Positions 24,605 through 34,385 of a stretch of 64,000 nucleotides of DNA are shown piece by piece (the stretch's first letter is position 1; each line of letters starts with the position of its first letter). The stretch lies in the NCBI RefSeq assembly GCF_000407565.1, contig NZ_ASWI01000004.1:236501-300500 (forward strand). Reading direction: 5' to 3'. A program made the position numbers and the translations under genes. The notes below the pieces were generated by a model. It had not been told where the DNA came from, did not search any database, and worked only from the letters and a program-made list of their open reading frames with translations. Origin of the DNA: Enterococcus cecorum DSM 20682 = ATCC 43198 (GTDB lineage Bacteria; Bacillota; Bacilli; Lactobacillales; Enterococcaceae).

Positions 24605-25687
24605 ATGGAAAGAATAGATTTAACAAATAAGAAAATACTGATTACTGGTGGTGCAGGATTTATTGGTTCGAATTTAATCTTAGCGCTGTTAAAAAAAGTT
24701 GAGGGTGTTCAAATAATTTCAATTGATAATATGAATGAATATTATGATCTTTCACTAAAAAAATGGCGTGTTGAGCAAATTCAATCAGAACTATCAAATC
24801 ATGTCGATAAATCAGTAGAGATGATAGAAGGAGATATTTCTGATAGAAAGTTAATAGATGATATCTTTAACGAATTTCAGCCTCAAATTGTTGTAAATTT
24901 AGCTGCACAAGCGGGAGTAAGATATTCTATTAGCAATCCTGATGCTTATATTCAGAGTAATTTGATTGGCTTTTATAATATTTTGGAAGCGTGTCGCCAT
25001 TCTTATGATGGAGAGAAGGACGGAGTAGAACATTTAGTATATGCTTCTTCTTCTTCAGTATATGGAAGTAATAAAAAGGTCCCTTATTCTACAGATGATA
25101 AAGTGGATAATCCAGTATCGTTATATGCTGCAACAAAAAAATCAAATGAATTGATGGCACATTCTTATAGTAAACTATACAATATTCCATCTACTGGATT
25201 AAGATTTTTTACAGTTTATGGTCCCGCAGGTAGACCAGATATGGCATACTTTGGATTTACAAATAAATTAATTAATGGAGAAACGATACAAATCTTTAAC
25301 TATGGTAATTGCAAACGTGATTTTACTTATGTAGATGATATTGTGGAAGGTGTTATTCGAGTAATGCAAGGAGCTCCTGAAAAGAAAATGGGAGAAGATG
25401 GCTTACCAGTTCCGCCATATGCTGTTTATAATATTGGTAATAGTCAGCCTGAAAATTTGTTGGATTTTGTTAATATACTGCAAGAAGAATTGGTTAGAGC
25501 CAAAGTATTACCCAAAGACTATGATTTTGAGACGCATAAAAAGTTAGTTCCAATGCAACCAGGTGATGTGCCTGTGACATACGCTGATACTTCAGCTTTA
25601 GAGAAAGATTTTGATTTCAAACCAAATACTAGCTTGAGAGCCGGACTTAGAAAATTTGCGGAATGGTATAAAGAGTTTTATAAATAG
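24605..25687 (+). CDS. UDP-glucuronate 4-epimerase-type NAD-dependent epimerase
   Basis: Extended SDR: GGAGFIGSN (15-23), the family-typical IDNMNEYYDLSLKKWR, and catalytic Tyr174-x3-Lys178. The pattern NEYYD...LK is typical of UDP-glucuronate epimerases, which make UDP-galacturonate, and the preceding gene makes UDP-glucuronate, so the pathway is consistent. 360 residues. Co-transcribed with the dehydrogenase. Its base composition already shifts to the AT-rich style of the rest of the locus. Confidence 0.87.
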   Translation: MERIDLTNKKILITGGAGFIGSNLILALLKKVEGVQIISIDNMNEYYDLSLKKWRVEQIQSELSNHVDKSVEMIEGDISDRKLIDDIFNEFQPQIVVNLAAQAGVRYSISNPDAYIQSNLIGFYNILEACRHSYDGEKDGVEHLVYASSSSVYGSNKKVPYSTDDKVDNPVSLYAATKKSNELMAHSYSKLYNIPSTGLRFFTVYGPAGRPDMAYFGFTNKLINGETIQIFNYGNCKRDFTYVDDIVEGVIRVMQGAPEKKMGEDGLPVPPYAVYNIGNSQPENLLDFVNILQEELVRAKVLPKDYDFETHKKLVPMQPGDVPVTYADTSALEKDFDFKPNTSLRAGLRKFAEWYKEFYK

Positions 25688-26662
25688 AAAAGTTTTTTTG
25701 TTTGGGGCTGTTAAGGTAGAATAGATAAAGTGAATGTATATCTATCAGTATACTATATCAAATCATTGTATGATGACTCATCAAGAAAACCAAGATTAAT
25801 AAAAAACGAAATGATTATTGTTATTACTTTGCATATGACTAAAATGTAAAATTGTTATACATCGTTATACAACAATTATATAAACAATTTATTTTGATTA
25901 CAGCTAGTTGGGAAAATGAAGGGAATCGAAAGTATGGAGTAATCACTAAAACTATAGTTGAAACATGTGCGAATTCATTCAAACTAATACCTAAAAATTG
26001 CTAAAAGTAGTTACAATATTTAGAGGATGATTCTATCTATTTGAAATGGGGATAGAATCATTCTTTTGTATTATTCAATATTAATTGAAGATATTGATGT
26101 GTGCTAATTCGATTAGAATACACTCTGTATTGATTTTAATAAAATGTATTGTAGTAGGAGTTGCCACATCAGTCCCTAATATAAAATGATTCTTAAAATA
26201 ATCCGCATATTCAGCATTGATTTGATTAATAATCAAGTTGATTATTCGGATTTTCTTAATTTTTTATTAATTGTTCAATTTGTCATAAGATTTTCGTCCT
26301 TGATCTACCTTTCAAAATGTGTTTGGGAAGTTCGCTCTTTTTTTGTATAAAAATTCTCCCCCAATATATTTTGGGGAGATTCTTATATAATGATTTAGGA
26401 TTGCTCTTCATAGAGATGTGTCAAGAAGTTAACATATTGTAATAAAAATGTAACATTATATTTTGTACGTTTAAGCTTTAATAAAGCTTAGTTTATCTTA
26501 AAACAAAATAGATGAATAGTTATTTTATGAAAATTATTGTAAACAAAATCTTGATATGTCAACATGTAAATGGTAATCTATTGATATGGTCAAATTTATG
26601 AAGAGGGAACTTAGAATTTGTAAAAAACATAGAAGAATGTTTACAATTTAGGGGTGTATAAA
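25688..26662. other. 975-base AT-rich gap inside the polysaccharide locus
   Basis: No intact gene. It holds a plus-strand terminator (26024-26067) and a hairpin best read as a minus-strand terminator (TCTCCCC 26355 / GGGGAGA 26373, T-run on the minus strand). On the minus strand an open stretch of about 57 codons (26091-26263) lacks a start codon and could be a gene remnant, not recognised. A promoter for the next genes must lie in 26400-26650, but no -35/-10 pair is convincing. The segment probably marks a junction where the locus was assembled. Confidence 0.4.
26024..26067 (+). terminator. Terminator downstream of the epimerase gene
   Basis: GGATGATTCTATC (26025-26037) pairs with GATAGAATCATTC (26051-26063, one wobble), then TTTT. 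Confidence 0.65.
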
Positions 26663-28477
26663 GTGTTTTATTTGTCTAGAAAAAGAAAAATTGCAATATT
26701 AGTGATATTAGATTCGATTTTAGTTGGGATATCTGCTGTAGGAAGTTTGCTTTTTCTGCAGCCTTTTTCTGTATTTTTTGAAAAAGAATACCTTATGCTA
26801 ACGATCACTTCAGTTATACTTTATCTTATATTTGGAAGTATATTTAAAGTATTCACTAGAATTAATCGATATACGAATCTCAGAGAGATAAACGCAATTA
26901 CGGCAGCAACCTTTTGTACAACGTTGATTGAATATATATCAAGTCTCTTTATACCATTATTTGAACATAGAAGACTGTTGGCTTTTCAATTTATTTTGAT
27001 GACTTTTTTAATTGTAGCAACTCGTCTGGTGTGGCGCCTGATTGTTGAATTAAGACAAAGAAACAAGACAAGATATACTCATAACATCCTTATTATGGGT
27101 GCGGGTGAAGGCGGTAGAGTCTTAATAAATAGTCTGCTATCAACGAAAAATACTGAAAAAGTAAAAATTTCAGGAATAATTGATGATGATGTGAATAAAG
27201 TCGGTACATATTTAAATGGTATTAAGGTTTTGGGGACAACTTCTGACCTTAATAAATTAATAAAAGAAAACGAGGTTGATATGCTTACTGTTGCAATCCC
27301 CTCAATTTCAAAACATAGATTGAATGAATTGTTTGATTTGTCTCAATCTCTAGGGATTAAACTGAATATCATGCCTTCAATGGAAGAGATAGCTGAAGGT
27401 AAAGTAAATTTCTCTAAGTTAAAGGATATAGATGTAGTAGATTTGCTTGGTCGAGAAGAAGTAAAATTGGATATTGAACAAATCAAAGAGAAAATTACGA
27501 ACAAAGTAATATTGGTAACAGGTGCGGGTGGATCAATAGGTTCCGAAATTTGTCGACAAGTAATGCGTTTTAATCCAAAAAAATTGCTCTTATTAGGGCA
27601 TGGGGAAAACTCCATCTATTTAATTAATAGAGAATTGCAGAATAAATATAGAAATAAAGAAACGGAGATTATTCCAATTATTGCTGATGTGCAAGATCGT
27701 CCTAGAATTGATATGATTATGGAAATGTATCACCCTGATATTGTCTATCATGCAGCTGCACATAAGCATGTTCCACTAATGGAGTATAATCCTGTTGAAG
27801 CGGTAAAAAATAATGTAATTGGTACAAGAAATGTAGCTGAGTCAGCTAAACTGCATGAAGTTGGAAGTTTTGTAATGGTTTCGACAGATAAAGCAAATAA
27901 TCCACCAAATGTTATGGGCTCAACCAAGCGAATTGCTGAAATGATTGTAACTGGTCTAAATGAAGAAGGTCATACAAAATTTTCTGCGGTTCGTTTTGGG
28001 AATGTGCTTGGTTCAAGAGGAAGTGTTATTCCGGTCTTTAAAGAGCAAATTGCTAAAGGCGGGCCAGTAACAGTTACGGATTTTCGAATGACAAGATATT
28101 TTATGACTATACCAGAAGCAAGTAGATTGGTAATTCAGTCAGGTGCATTGGCTAAAGGTGGAGAAATATTTATCCTCGATATGGGTGAACCAGTAAAAAT
28201 TCTTGATTTAGCAAAACAAATGATTAAGATGAGTGGTTCTTCTGAGGATGAAATTCAAATTATTGAGTCTGGAATTCGACCTGGTGAAAAGTTATATGAA
28301 GAATTACTTTTGGATAAAGAGCGCAATGATCAGCAAGTATTTGATAAAATATTTGTTGGAAATATAAATGGATTTAGTTTAGAACAAGTTGATGAATTTG
28401 TAAAAACTTTAGATTTTAGTCAACCAAATGTGGTAGGAAAAAAAGTTGTTGAGTTTGCAAATGCCTCAAATAAATAA
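26663..28477 (+). CDS. Membrane-anchored UDP-GlcNAc 4,6-dehydratase (PglF/CapD-like)
   Basis: The N-terminal part has about four membrane helices; a CoA-binding-like Rossmann domain follows (ILIMGAGEGGRVL), then the dehydratase domain with VTGAGGSIGSEICRQV and the STDKANNPPNVMGSTK region where an M-K pair replaces the usual Tyr-Lys of SDRs, as in PglF, WbpM and CapD. 604 residues from GTG 26663 (AGGGGTG eight bases upstream; the frame opens at 26654, inside that site). It makes UDP-2-acetamido-2,6-dideoxy-4-hexulose, the first step to bacillosamine or related 2,4,6-trideoxy sugars. It leads the main gene cluster. Confidence 0.88.
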   Translation: MFYLSRKRKIAILVILDSILVGISAVGSLLFLQPFSVFFEKEYLMLTITSVILYLIFGSIFKVFTRINRYTNLREINAITAATFCTTLIEYISSLFIPLFEHRRLLAFQFILMTFLIVATRLVWRLIVELRQRNKTRYTHNILIMGAGEGGRVLINSLLSTKNTEKVKISGIIDDDVNKVGTYLNGIKVLGTTSDLNKLIKENEVDMLTVAIPSISKHRLNELFDLSQSLGIKLNIMPSMEEIAEGKVNFSKLKDIDVVDLLGREEVKLDIEQIKEKITNKVILVTGAGGSIGSEICRQVMRFNPKKLLLLGHGENSIYLINRELQNKYRNKETEIIPIIADVQDRPRIDMIMEMYHPDIVYHAAAHKHVPLMEYNPVEAVKNNVIGTRNVAESAKLHEVGSFVMVSTDKANNPPNVMGSTKRIAEMIVTGLNEEGHTKFSAVRFGNVLGSRGSVIPVFKEQIAKGGPVTVTDFRMTRYFMTIPEASRLVIQSGALAKGGEIFILDMGEPVKILDLAKQMIKMSGSSEDEIQIIESGIRPGEKLYEELLLDKERNDQQVFDKIFVGNINGFSLEQVDEFVKTLDFSQPNVVGKKVVEFANASNK

Positions 28478-28498
28478 TAGTGAAAGAAGTTAAATAGA

Positions 28499-29731
28499 AT
28501 GAATTTTAAACCCTTTGAACAGAAAGTATGGCTATCATCACCAACCATGCATGGTGATGAATTAAAATATATTACAGAAGCATATGAAACTAATTGGATG
28601 TCAACAGTTGGGAAGAATATAGATGAAGTTGAACGTATGATAAGTGAGAAAATAGGGGTAAAACATGCTGTAGCGTTATCCTCCGGAACATCAGCCTTAC
28701 ATTTGTCTATTAAACTTGCAGGTGTTAAACCGGGAGACAAGGTATTTTGTTCTGATGTGACTTTTAGTGCAACTGTTAATCCTGTAGTATATGAAGGTGG
28801 TATTCCGATATTTATTGATAGTGAGTACGATACTTGGAATATGGATCCAATAGCATTGGAAAAAGCTTTTGAGCTATATCCAGATGTAAAGGTAGTTGTA
28901 TTGGTGCATCTTTATGGTACACCAGCCAAAGTGGATGAAATAAAAGCAATATGTAAGAAACATGATGCAATTCTAGTAGAAGATGCCGCAGAATCATTGG
29001 GAGCTACATATAAAGGAAAGCAAACAGGACAATTTGGCGCCTTTAATGCTATTTCTTTTAATGGAAATAAGATTATCACTGGATCCTCAGGCGGAATGTT
29101 CTTGACTGATGATTTACATGCTGCAAATAAAGTAAGAAAATGGTCAACACAAGCCAGAGAAGCAGCACCATGGTATCAACATGAAGAAGTTGGCTATAAT
29201 TATCGAATGAGTAATGTAATTGCTGGAGTAGTCCGAGGTCAAATCCCTTATTTAGAAGAACATATTGCACAAAAAAGAGCAATTTATGAAAGATATAAGG
29301 AAGGCTTTAAGGATTTGCCTGTCAAGATGAATCCATTTGATGAAAAAAATAGTGTTCCAAATTATTGGCTGTCTTGTTTAATCATTAATGAAGATGCTAT
29401 GTGTAAACAAGTTCGTTCAGATAATGATGCACTTTATATTTCTGAAAAAGGAAAATCATGTCCAACCGAAATATTGGAAAAATTAGCAAACAATAATGCA
29501 GAAGGCCGCCCAATCTGGAAACCGATGCATATGCAACCGATTTTTAGAAATAATCCATTTGTAACAGTAAACGGTTATGATAGAGCGGTAACCAATGCTT
29601 ATATTGACAGTAAAGATGTCAATGTTGGAAAAGATATATTTAATCGAGGCTTATGTTTGCCAAGTGATAATAAGATGTCAATTGAAGAACAGAGTATAAT
29701 TATAGAGTTAATCAAGAGTTGCTTTAGTTGA
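28499..29731 (+). CDS. DegT/DnrJ/EryC1 aminotransferase (PglE-like)
   Basis: PLP-dependent nucleotide-sugar aminotransferase: SSGTSALHL (PLP phosphate site), VEDAAESLGA, and the Schiff-base Lys191 in ISFNGNKIITG. 410 residues. Located directly after the 4,6-dehydratase, it probably aminates C4 of the 4-keto sugar to the 4-amino sugar, as PglE does. Only a weak ribosome-binding site (GAAAGAAG) is present; the close spacing suggests translational coupling. Confidence 0.87.
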   Translation: MNFKPFEQKVWLSSPTMHGDELKYITEAYETNWMSTVGKNIDEVERMISEKIGVKHAVALSSGTSALHLSIKLAGVKPGDKVFCSDVTFSATVNPVVYEGGIPIFIDSEYDTWNMDPIALEKAFELYPDVKVVVLVHLYGTPAKVDEIKAICKKHDAILVEDAAESLGATYKGKQTGQFGAFNAISFNGNKIITGSSGGMFLTDDLHAANKVRKWSTQAREAAPWYQHEEVGYNYRMSNVIAGVVRGQIPYLEEHIAQKRAIYERYKEGFKDLPVKMNPFDEKNSVPNYWLSCLIINEDAMCKQVRSDNDALYISEKGKSCPTEILEKLANNNAEGRPIWKPMHMQPIFRNNPFVTVNGYDRAVTNAYIDSKDVNVGKDIFNRGLCLPSDNKMSIEEQSIIIELIKSCFS

Positions 29732-29743
29732 GTAGGGTAAATT

Positions 29744-30364
29744 ATGAAAAAATTAAAATTATATCAAAACTATGGAAAAAGGATACAAGATATAATATTA
29801 TCTTTATTTGCGTTAATTATTCTTTTTCCAATATTAGTTGTTTTATATGTATTAATTCGTTTTAAACTTGGAACTCCTGTATTTTTCACACAAGAAAGAC
29901 CTGGAAAGAATGGTAAAATATTTAAGTTATACAAATTTAGAACTATGACAGATGAAAAAAATGAGAACGGTGATTTATTACCAGATGAACAAAGATTAAC
30001 ATCTTTTGGAAAAGGATTACGTTCCACAAGTTTGGACGAACTTCCTGAATTAATAAACATATTAAAAGGTGATATGTCAATTGTTGGTCCAAGACCATTG
30101 TTGGTAAAATATTTGCCTTTATATAATGAAAAACAAGCGAGAAGACATGAAGTAAGACCGGGGTTTACCGGTTACGCACAAGTTAATGGTAGAAATTCTA
30201 TTTCTTGGGAAGAAAAATTCGATTTAGATGTATATTATGTGGACCATATTACATTTATTGGTGATTGGAAAATAATATTAAAAACTGTAAAAACAGTTAT
30301 CTTTCGAGAAGGGATTTCTTCAAAAACTTCAAGTACGATGGAAGAATTTAGAGGAGAAAAGTAA
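29744..30364 (+). CDS. Phosphoglycosyl transferase (PglC-like initiating sugar transferase)
   Basis: Bacterial sugar transferase that moves a phospho-sugar from UDP to undecaprenyl phosphate, starting repeat-unit synthesis at the inner membrane face. One N-terminal re-entrant hydrophobic segment (about 15-38), then FFTQERPGKNGKIF, KFRTM, the Asp-Glu pair in STSLDELPELIN, GPRPLL, and PGFTGYAQVNGRN. At 206 residues it is the short PglC-type enzyme, without the membrane domain of WbaP/CpsE. The similarity to PglC and the flanking pgl-like genes suggest a bacillosamine-type first sugar. Confidence 0.88.
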   Translation: MKKLKLYQNYGKRIQDIILSLFALIILFPILVVLYVLIRFKLGTPVFFTQERPGKNGKIFKLYKFRTMTDEKNENGDLLPDEQRLTSFGKGLRSTSLDELPELINILKGDMSIVGPRPLLVKYLPLYNEKQARRHEVRPGFTGYAQVNGRNSISWEEKFDLDVYYVDHITFIGDWKIILKTVKTVIFREGISSKTSSTMEEFRGEK

Positions 30365-30375
30365 TAATTGTTGTT

Positions 30376-30978
30376 ATGAATAGATTAATTATTATTGGTG
30401 CAGGAGGACATGGAAAAGTTATTGCCGATGTAGCAATAAAATGTGGTTACAGAAATATAAAATTTTTAGATGACAATATTGTTGGAAATTGTTTTGGATT
30501 TCCTATTATAGGTAAAATTAAAGATTTAGAGAATTATAACGATGGTTCAACCAATTTTATTATTGCAATAGGTAATAATAAAATTAGAAAAACAATTGCT
30601 CAAAAATATAAGATTGATTGGTGTAATTTAGTTCATCCTACAGCAGTTATATCAACAAATGTTCAACTTGGTGTAGGTACAGTCATTATGGCTAATGCTG
30701 TAGTAAATGCAGATGCTAAAATTGGTAATCACTGTATAATTAATTCTAGTGCGGTTGTTGAACATGATAATACAATAGGGGATTTCGTGCATATATCCCC
30801 CAATGTATCTATTGCAGGAAACGTTAAAATTGGAGAGTTAACCCATATTGGAATAGGTGCAACTTTGAAAAATAATATAATAATTGAAAAAAATATTATT
30901 ATTGGTGCAGGAGCAGTAGTTACAAAAAATATATTGTCTGAAGGGAGATATGTAGGGATACCTGCAAAGAAATTATAA
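30376..30978 (+). CDS. Nucleotide-sugar N-acetyltransferase (PglD-like)
   Basis: PglD/NeuD family: an N-terminal nucleotide-sugar-binding Rossmann part (LIIIGAGGHGKVIADVA) and a left-handed beta-helix of hexapeptide repeats with the catalytic His130 in VVEHDNTIGD. 200 residues. With the dehydratase, aminotransferase and PglC-like transferase it completes the set needed to make and use UDP-N,N'-diacetylbacillosamine. The ribosome-binding site is distant, so the start is less sure. Confidence 0.87.
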   Translation: MNRLIIIGAGGHGKVIADVAIKCGYRNIKFLDDNIVGNCFGFPIIGKIKDLENYNDGSTNFIIAIGNNKIRKTIAQKYKIDWCNLVHPTAVISTNVQLGVGTVIMANAVVNADAKIGNHCIINSSAVVEHDNTIGDFVHISPNVSIAGNVKIGELTHIGIGATLKNNIIIEKNIIIGAGAVVTKNILSEGRYVGIPAKKL

Positions 30979-31123
30979 AAAGGGTGTAGTTTATGAGGGA
31001 ATATTTCAAAGAGATAGACAGAACTATTTTTAGAAAGATTTTTGGAATGTTATAGATTAATATAAATATAATGAGTTAAATTTATAGATTGAAATTTTAA
31101 AAGGTGAGGTTTGAGTTATTTAA

Positions 31124-32251
31124 ATGAAAAAACGAATATTGATTGTAGCAACAATTGATCGACATATTGAAAAATTTCATCTGCCATATATTAAAGAATT
31201 TAAAAAAATGGGTTATGAGGTTCATGTTGCAACGAATGGATACAAAGAATTAGAAAATGTTGATAAAAAAATTACTATTCCAATTCAAAGAACCCCTTTT
31301 TCTATAAAAAATATATTTTCAATATTTGAATTAAGAAGAATTATAAAAAAAAATAATTATGAAATTATTCATTGCCATACGCCCATGGGATCAGTGATTA
31401 CGAGATTGGCTGCAAAATATATAAAAAAAGGAAGTAGTCCTTTTGTTGTTTATACTGCTCATGGGTTTCATTTTTTTAAAGGTGCGTCAAAAGTAAATTG
31501 GTTAATATATTATAATATCGAAAAAGTACTTTCGAAATATACAGATTTAATTCTTACAATTAATAATGAAGATTACAGATTAGCTAAGGAAAAATTTTAT
31601 TGCAATATCGAATACGTTCCTGGTGTTGGAATAGATTTGAGTAAATTCATTCCAAAAACAGAGTCATTATACGTTTCAAATAGGAAAAAGATAGGCATTT
31701 CAAATAGCAGTTTTGTAATTACTTATGTTGCGGAACTATCTAATAGAAAAAATCAAGAGGTATTGATTAGTGCCATGTCTAGGTTATGTGAAAAATATGA
31801 TAATCTTAAATTATATTTGATTGGTGATGGGCCGAATGTCGAAGAATATAAAAAATTAGTTAAACAATTAAATTTAGAAGATAATGTTATATTTTCTGGA
31901 TATCAATCTGATGTTACTAAATATTTATATGCATCAGATATGCTTGTTTCATCATCAAAACAGGAAGGATTACCAGTAAATATTTTAGAAGGAATGTCTA
32001 TTGGATTACCCATCGTAGTTTCTAATTGTCGTGGAAATATTGATTTGATAAAAAACGGCTATAATGGTTTAATTGTAGAAAATGATTCTATGAGCTTCGA
32101 GCAAGCAATTGAAAAAATATTTTTAGATAAAAATTTAAGAGATAAACTAGGTGAAAAAAATTTATTAGAGATAAAAAAATTTAGTTTACAAGATGTTGTC
32201 AATCAAACAATGGAGAAAATATTTACAACTAAAGAAGGTAGAGACAATTAA
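31124..32251 (+). CDS. Glycosyltransferase family 4 (EpsD-like)
   Basis: GT-B glycosyltransferase of 375 residues. The N-terminal half has the Glyco_trans_4_2 look (HFHLPYIKEFKKMGYEVHVAT is near this style; IIHCHTPMGSVITRLAA), and the C-terminal half has EX7E-type residues in SSKQEGLPVNILEGMSIGLP. It adds a sugar to the lipid-linked repeat unit at the cytoplasmic membrane. Donor and linkage are unknown. A 145-base AT-rich gap precedes it; the next start overlaps its stop (TAATG). Confidence 0.82.
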   Translation: MKKRILIVATIDRHIEKFHLPYIKEFKKMGYEVHVATNGYKELENVDKKITIPIQRTPFSIKNIFSIFELRRIIKKNNYEIIHCHTPMGSVITRLAAKYIKKGSSPFVVYTAHGFHFFKGASKVNWLIYYNIEKVLSKYTDLILTINNEDYRLAKEKFYCNIEYVPGVGIDLSKFIPKTESLYVSNRKKIGISNSSFVITYVAELSNRKNQEVLISAMSRLCEKYDNLKLYLIGDGPNVEEYKKLVKQLNLEDNVIFSGYQSDVTKYLYASDMLVSSSKQEGLPVNILEGMSIGLPIVVSNCRGNIDLIKNGYNGLIVENDSMSFEQAIEKIFLDKNLRDKLGEKNLLEIKKFSLQDVVNQTMEKIFTTKEGRDN

Positions 32252-33330
32252 TGGTTAAACGAGTTTTACATATTATCAACGGGATGGGAACCGGTGGAGC
32301 AGAAAAAAATATAATGAATTGGTATAGAAATATTGATACATCTAAAATACAATTTGATTTTTTGGTTAGATCAAATCAGGATTTCTATAAAGAAGAAATA
32401 CAATCTTTAGGTGGAAAATATTTTAAAGTTTCTCCTTTTCCAAAGAAAATACTAAAAAATATTTCTCAAACTTATTTAATTTTGAAAAAAGAGGGTTATG
32501 AATGTATTCATGTTCATGGTAATGCATTAATTTACATTTTCCCACTTTTAATTGCTAGATTATTAAATTATAAGAAAATAATATTTCATTGTCATAGCAC
32601 TAGAGCAAATGGATTTATTGCAAGTATGATTCACAAAATAAATAAAAAATTTGTAAATCGTCTTGTTACACATCAACTAGCATGTTCAAAAGAGGCTTTA
32701 CATTTTTGCTTTGGAAATATTGATAATGGAATTATTATCAACAATGCGATGGATTTAAAAAGATTTCAGAAAGGAGATGTCGATTATTTATATAATGAAT
32801 TAAATCTTGACAAAGAGTACGCTATTTTTGGACATATAGGTAGATTTTTGCCTGTTAAAAATCAAAAATTTATAGTTGATGTATTTGAAAAAATTCTAAT
32901 TAAGAGAAAAAAGTCTTATTTATTATTAATTGGTTCAGGCCCACAAAAAAGTGAAATTATTGAATATGTGAATGAGAAAAATCTAAGCGATTATATTTTA
33001 TTTTTAGGGGAAAGAAATGATATAGAAGCTTTACTTCAAATTATAGACGTTATTATTTTTCCTTCTATATATGAGGGGATTCCATTGGTTGTAGTTGAAT
33101 CTCAAGCTAGTTTAACAAAAGTTGTTTACTCTGATACGATAAATCCAGAGGTCGGCTTAACACCATATGCTATTTCTGAATCTCTTAAATCTGGACCGAG
33201 TGATTGGGCAGAACTAGTGTTAAACTTTATGGAAAAAGATATTAAATGTAATATCGAAAAAATATTTAATGATAATGGATATACAATTGACAGTATTGTA
33301 GAAAAACTTTATTTAATATATGAGGTATGA
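32251..33330 (+). CDS. Glycosyltransferase family 4 (EpsF-like)
   Basis: GT-B enzyme, 359 residues: N-terminal VLHIINGMGTGGAEKNIMNW (glycine loop of the acceptor domain), IGRFLPVKNQKF at the start of the donor domain, and FPSIYEGIPLVVVESQASL as the EX7E region. It resembles EpsF-type exopolysaccharide glycosyltransferases. Overlaps its neighbours on both sides, so it is translated in a coupled series. Sugar specificity unknown. Confidence 0.82.
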   Translation: MVKRVLHIINGMGTGGAEKNIMNWYRNIDTSKIQFDFLVRSNQDFYKEEIQSLGGKYFKVSPFPKKILKNISQTYLILKKEGYECIHVHGNALIYIFPLLIARLLNYKKIIFHCHSTRANGFIASMIHKINKKFVNRLVTHQLACSKEALHFCFGNIDNGIIINNAMDLKRFQKGDVDYLYNELNLDKEYAIFGHIGRFLPVKNQKFIVDVFEKILIKRKKSYLLLIGSGPQKSEIIEYVNEKNLSDYILFLGERNDIEALLQIIDVIIFPSIYEGIPLVVVESQASLTKVVYSDTINPEVGLTPYAISESLKSGPSDWAELVLNFMEKDIKCNIEKIFNDNGYTIDSIVEKLYLIYEV

Positions 33331-33332
33331 TG

Positions 33333-34385
33333 ATGAATAAAATAGCTGTATTTATTCCTTCTTTAGAATATGGTGGTGCTGAAAGGGTAACTTCATACAT
33401 TGTTAATCATTTATGCAATAAATATGAAGTTGTATTATTTACTTCAAAATCAGCGACTGAAAAAGAGTATCCAATTAATGAAAAGATTCAACGTTATGTT
33501 TTAAATAGTAGAATTGAATTAAAGAATAAGCTAATTGAATTTGAACCAGACATATGTATTATAATGTTTGCTCCTATGGGAATAAAACTTGTGCCGACAT
33601 TACGAAAATTGAGAATTCCATTTATTATTTCGGAGAGAAATGATCCTCAACATTTCGCTGGTAAAAAAATTACGAAATATTTGTATCAATATTATATGAA
33701 ATATGCTGATGGAGTAGTTTTTCAAACACATGATGTAGTAAATTACTATAAGCCAAAATTAAAGAATGTTTTTTGTAAAGTTATATACAATCCAATAGAT
33801 TTTACAAATTTTCCTCATAAAAATAAAAGCAGAGAAAAAAAGATTGTTAATGTTGGGAGACTACATCCCCAAAAAAATCAAAAGCTTTTAATCGAAGCGT
33901 TTTCGAGAATATCTAAGAAATACCCTGATTATACATTAGAAATATATGGTGAGGGTGAATTAAGAAATTTCTTACAAACTCAAATTAATGATTTAGGGAT
34001 GAATGATAAGATTTTTCTAAAAGGTAGTACAAAAAATGTCTTAAAATATGTAAATAATTGTGAAATTTTTGTTCTAAGTTCTGATTTTGAGGGACTTCCT
34101 AATTCCTTACTCGAAGCAATGGCGCTAGGTATGCCTGTAATATCAACTGATTGTCCTTGTGGTGGACCAAAGGAAATGATAAAGACAGGAGTTAACGGAA
34201 TTTTAGTTCCTGTTAAAAATATAGATGAATTATCTTCGAATATGGAATTGTTGATTTCTAATAAAAAAATTAGAGAAGACCTTTCTGTAAACGCTGAAAA
34301 AATAAGATATATTTTGGATTCTGACAAAATCATGCAACAATGGGAGAACTTTTGTATAGAAGTTTTAAGAAGGAGAAATGAATGA
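33333..34385 (+). CDS. Glycosyltransferase family 4 (GalNAc-transferase-like)
   Basis: GT-B enzyme of about 350 residues: FIPSLEYGGAERVTSYI, NVGRLHPQKNQKLLIEAF, and SSDFEGLPNSLLEAMALGMP with the EX7E residues. It resembles PglJ/PglH-like and other alpha-HexNAc transferases, but that is only a suggestion. Three consecutive ATG codons (33327, 33330, 33333) are possible; the third is best spaced from GAGG. Its stop overlaps the next start (ATGA). Confidence 0.8.
   Translation: MNKIAVFIPSLEYGGAERVTSYIVNHLCNKYEVVLFTSKSATEKEYPINEKIQRYVLNSRIELKNKLIEFEPDICIIMFAPMGIKLVPTLRKLRIPFIISERNDPQHFAGKKITKYLYQYYMKYADGVVFQTHDVVNYYKPKLKNVFCKVIYNPIDFTNFPHKNKSREKKIVNVGRLHPQKNQKLLIEAFSRISKKYPDYTLEIYGEGELRNFLQTQINDLGMNDKIFLKGSTKNVLKYVNNCEIFVLSSDFEGLPNSLLEAMALGMPVISTDCPCGGPKEMIKTGVNGILVPVKNIDELSSNMELLISNKKIREDLSVNAEKIRYILDSDKIMQQWENFCIEVLRRRNE

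Noticed and set aside
30993-31055. 20-codon ORF MREYFKEIDRTIFRKIFGML
   Set aside because: Has a fair ribosome-binding site, but is too short and unlike any known product; may be the start of a deleted gene.
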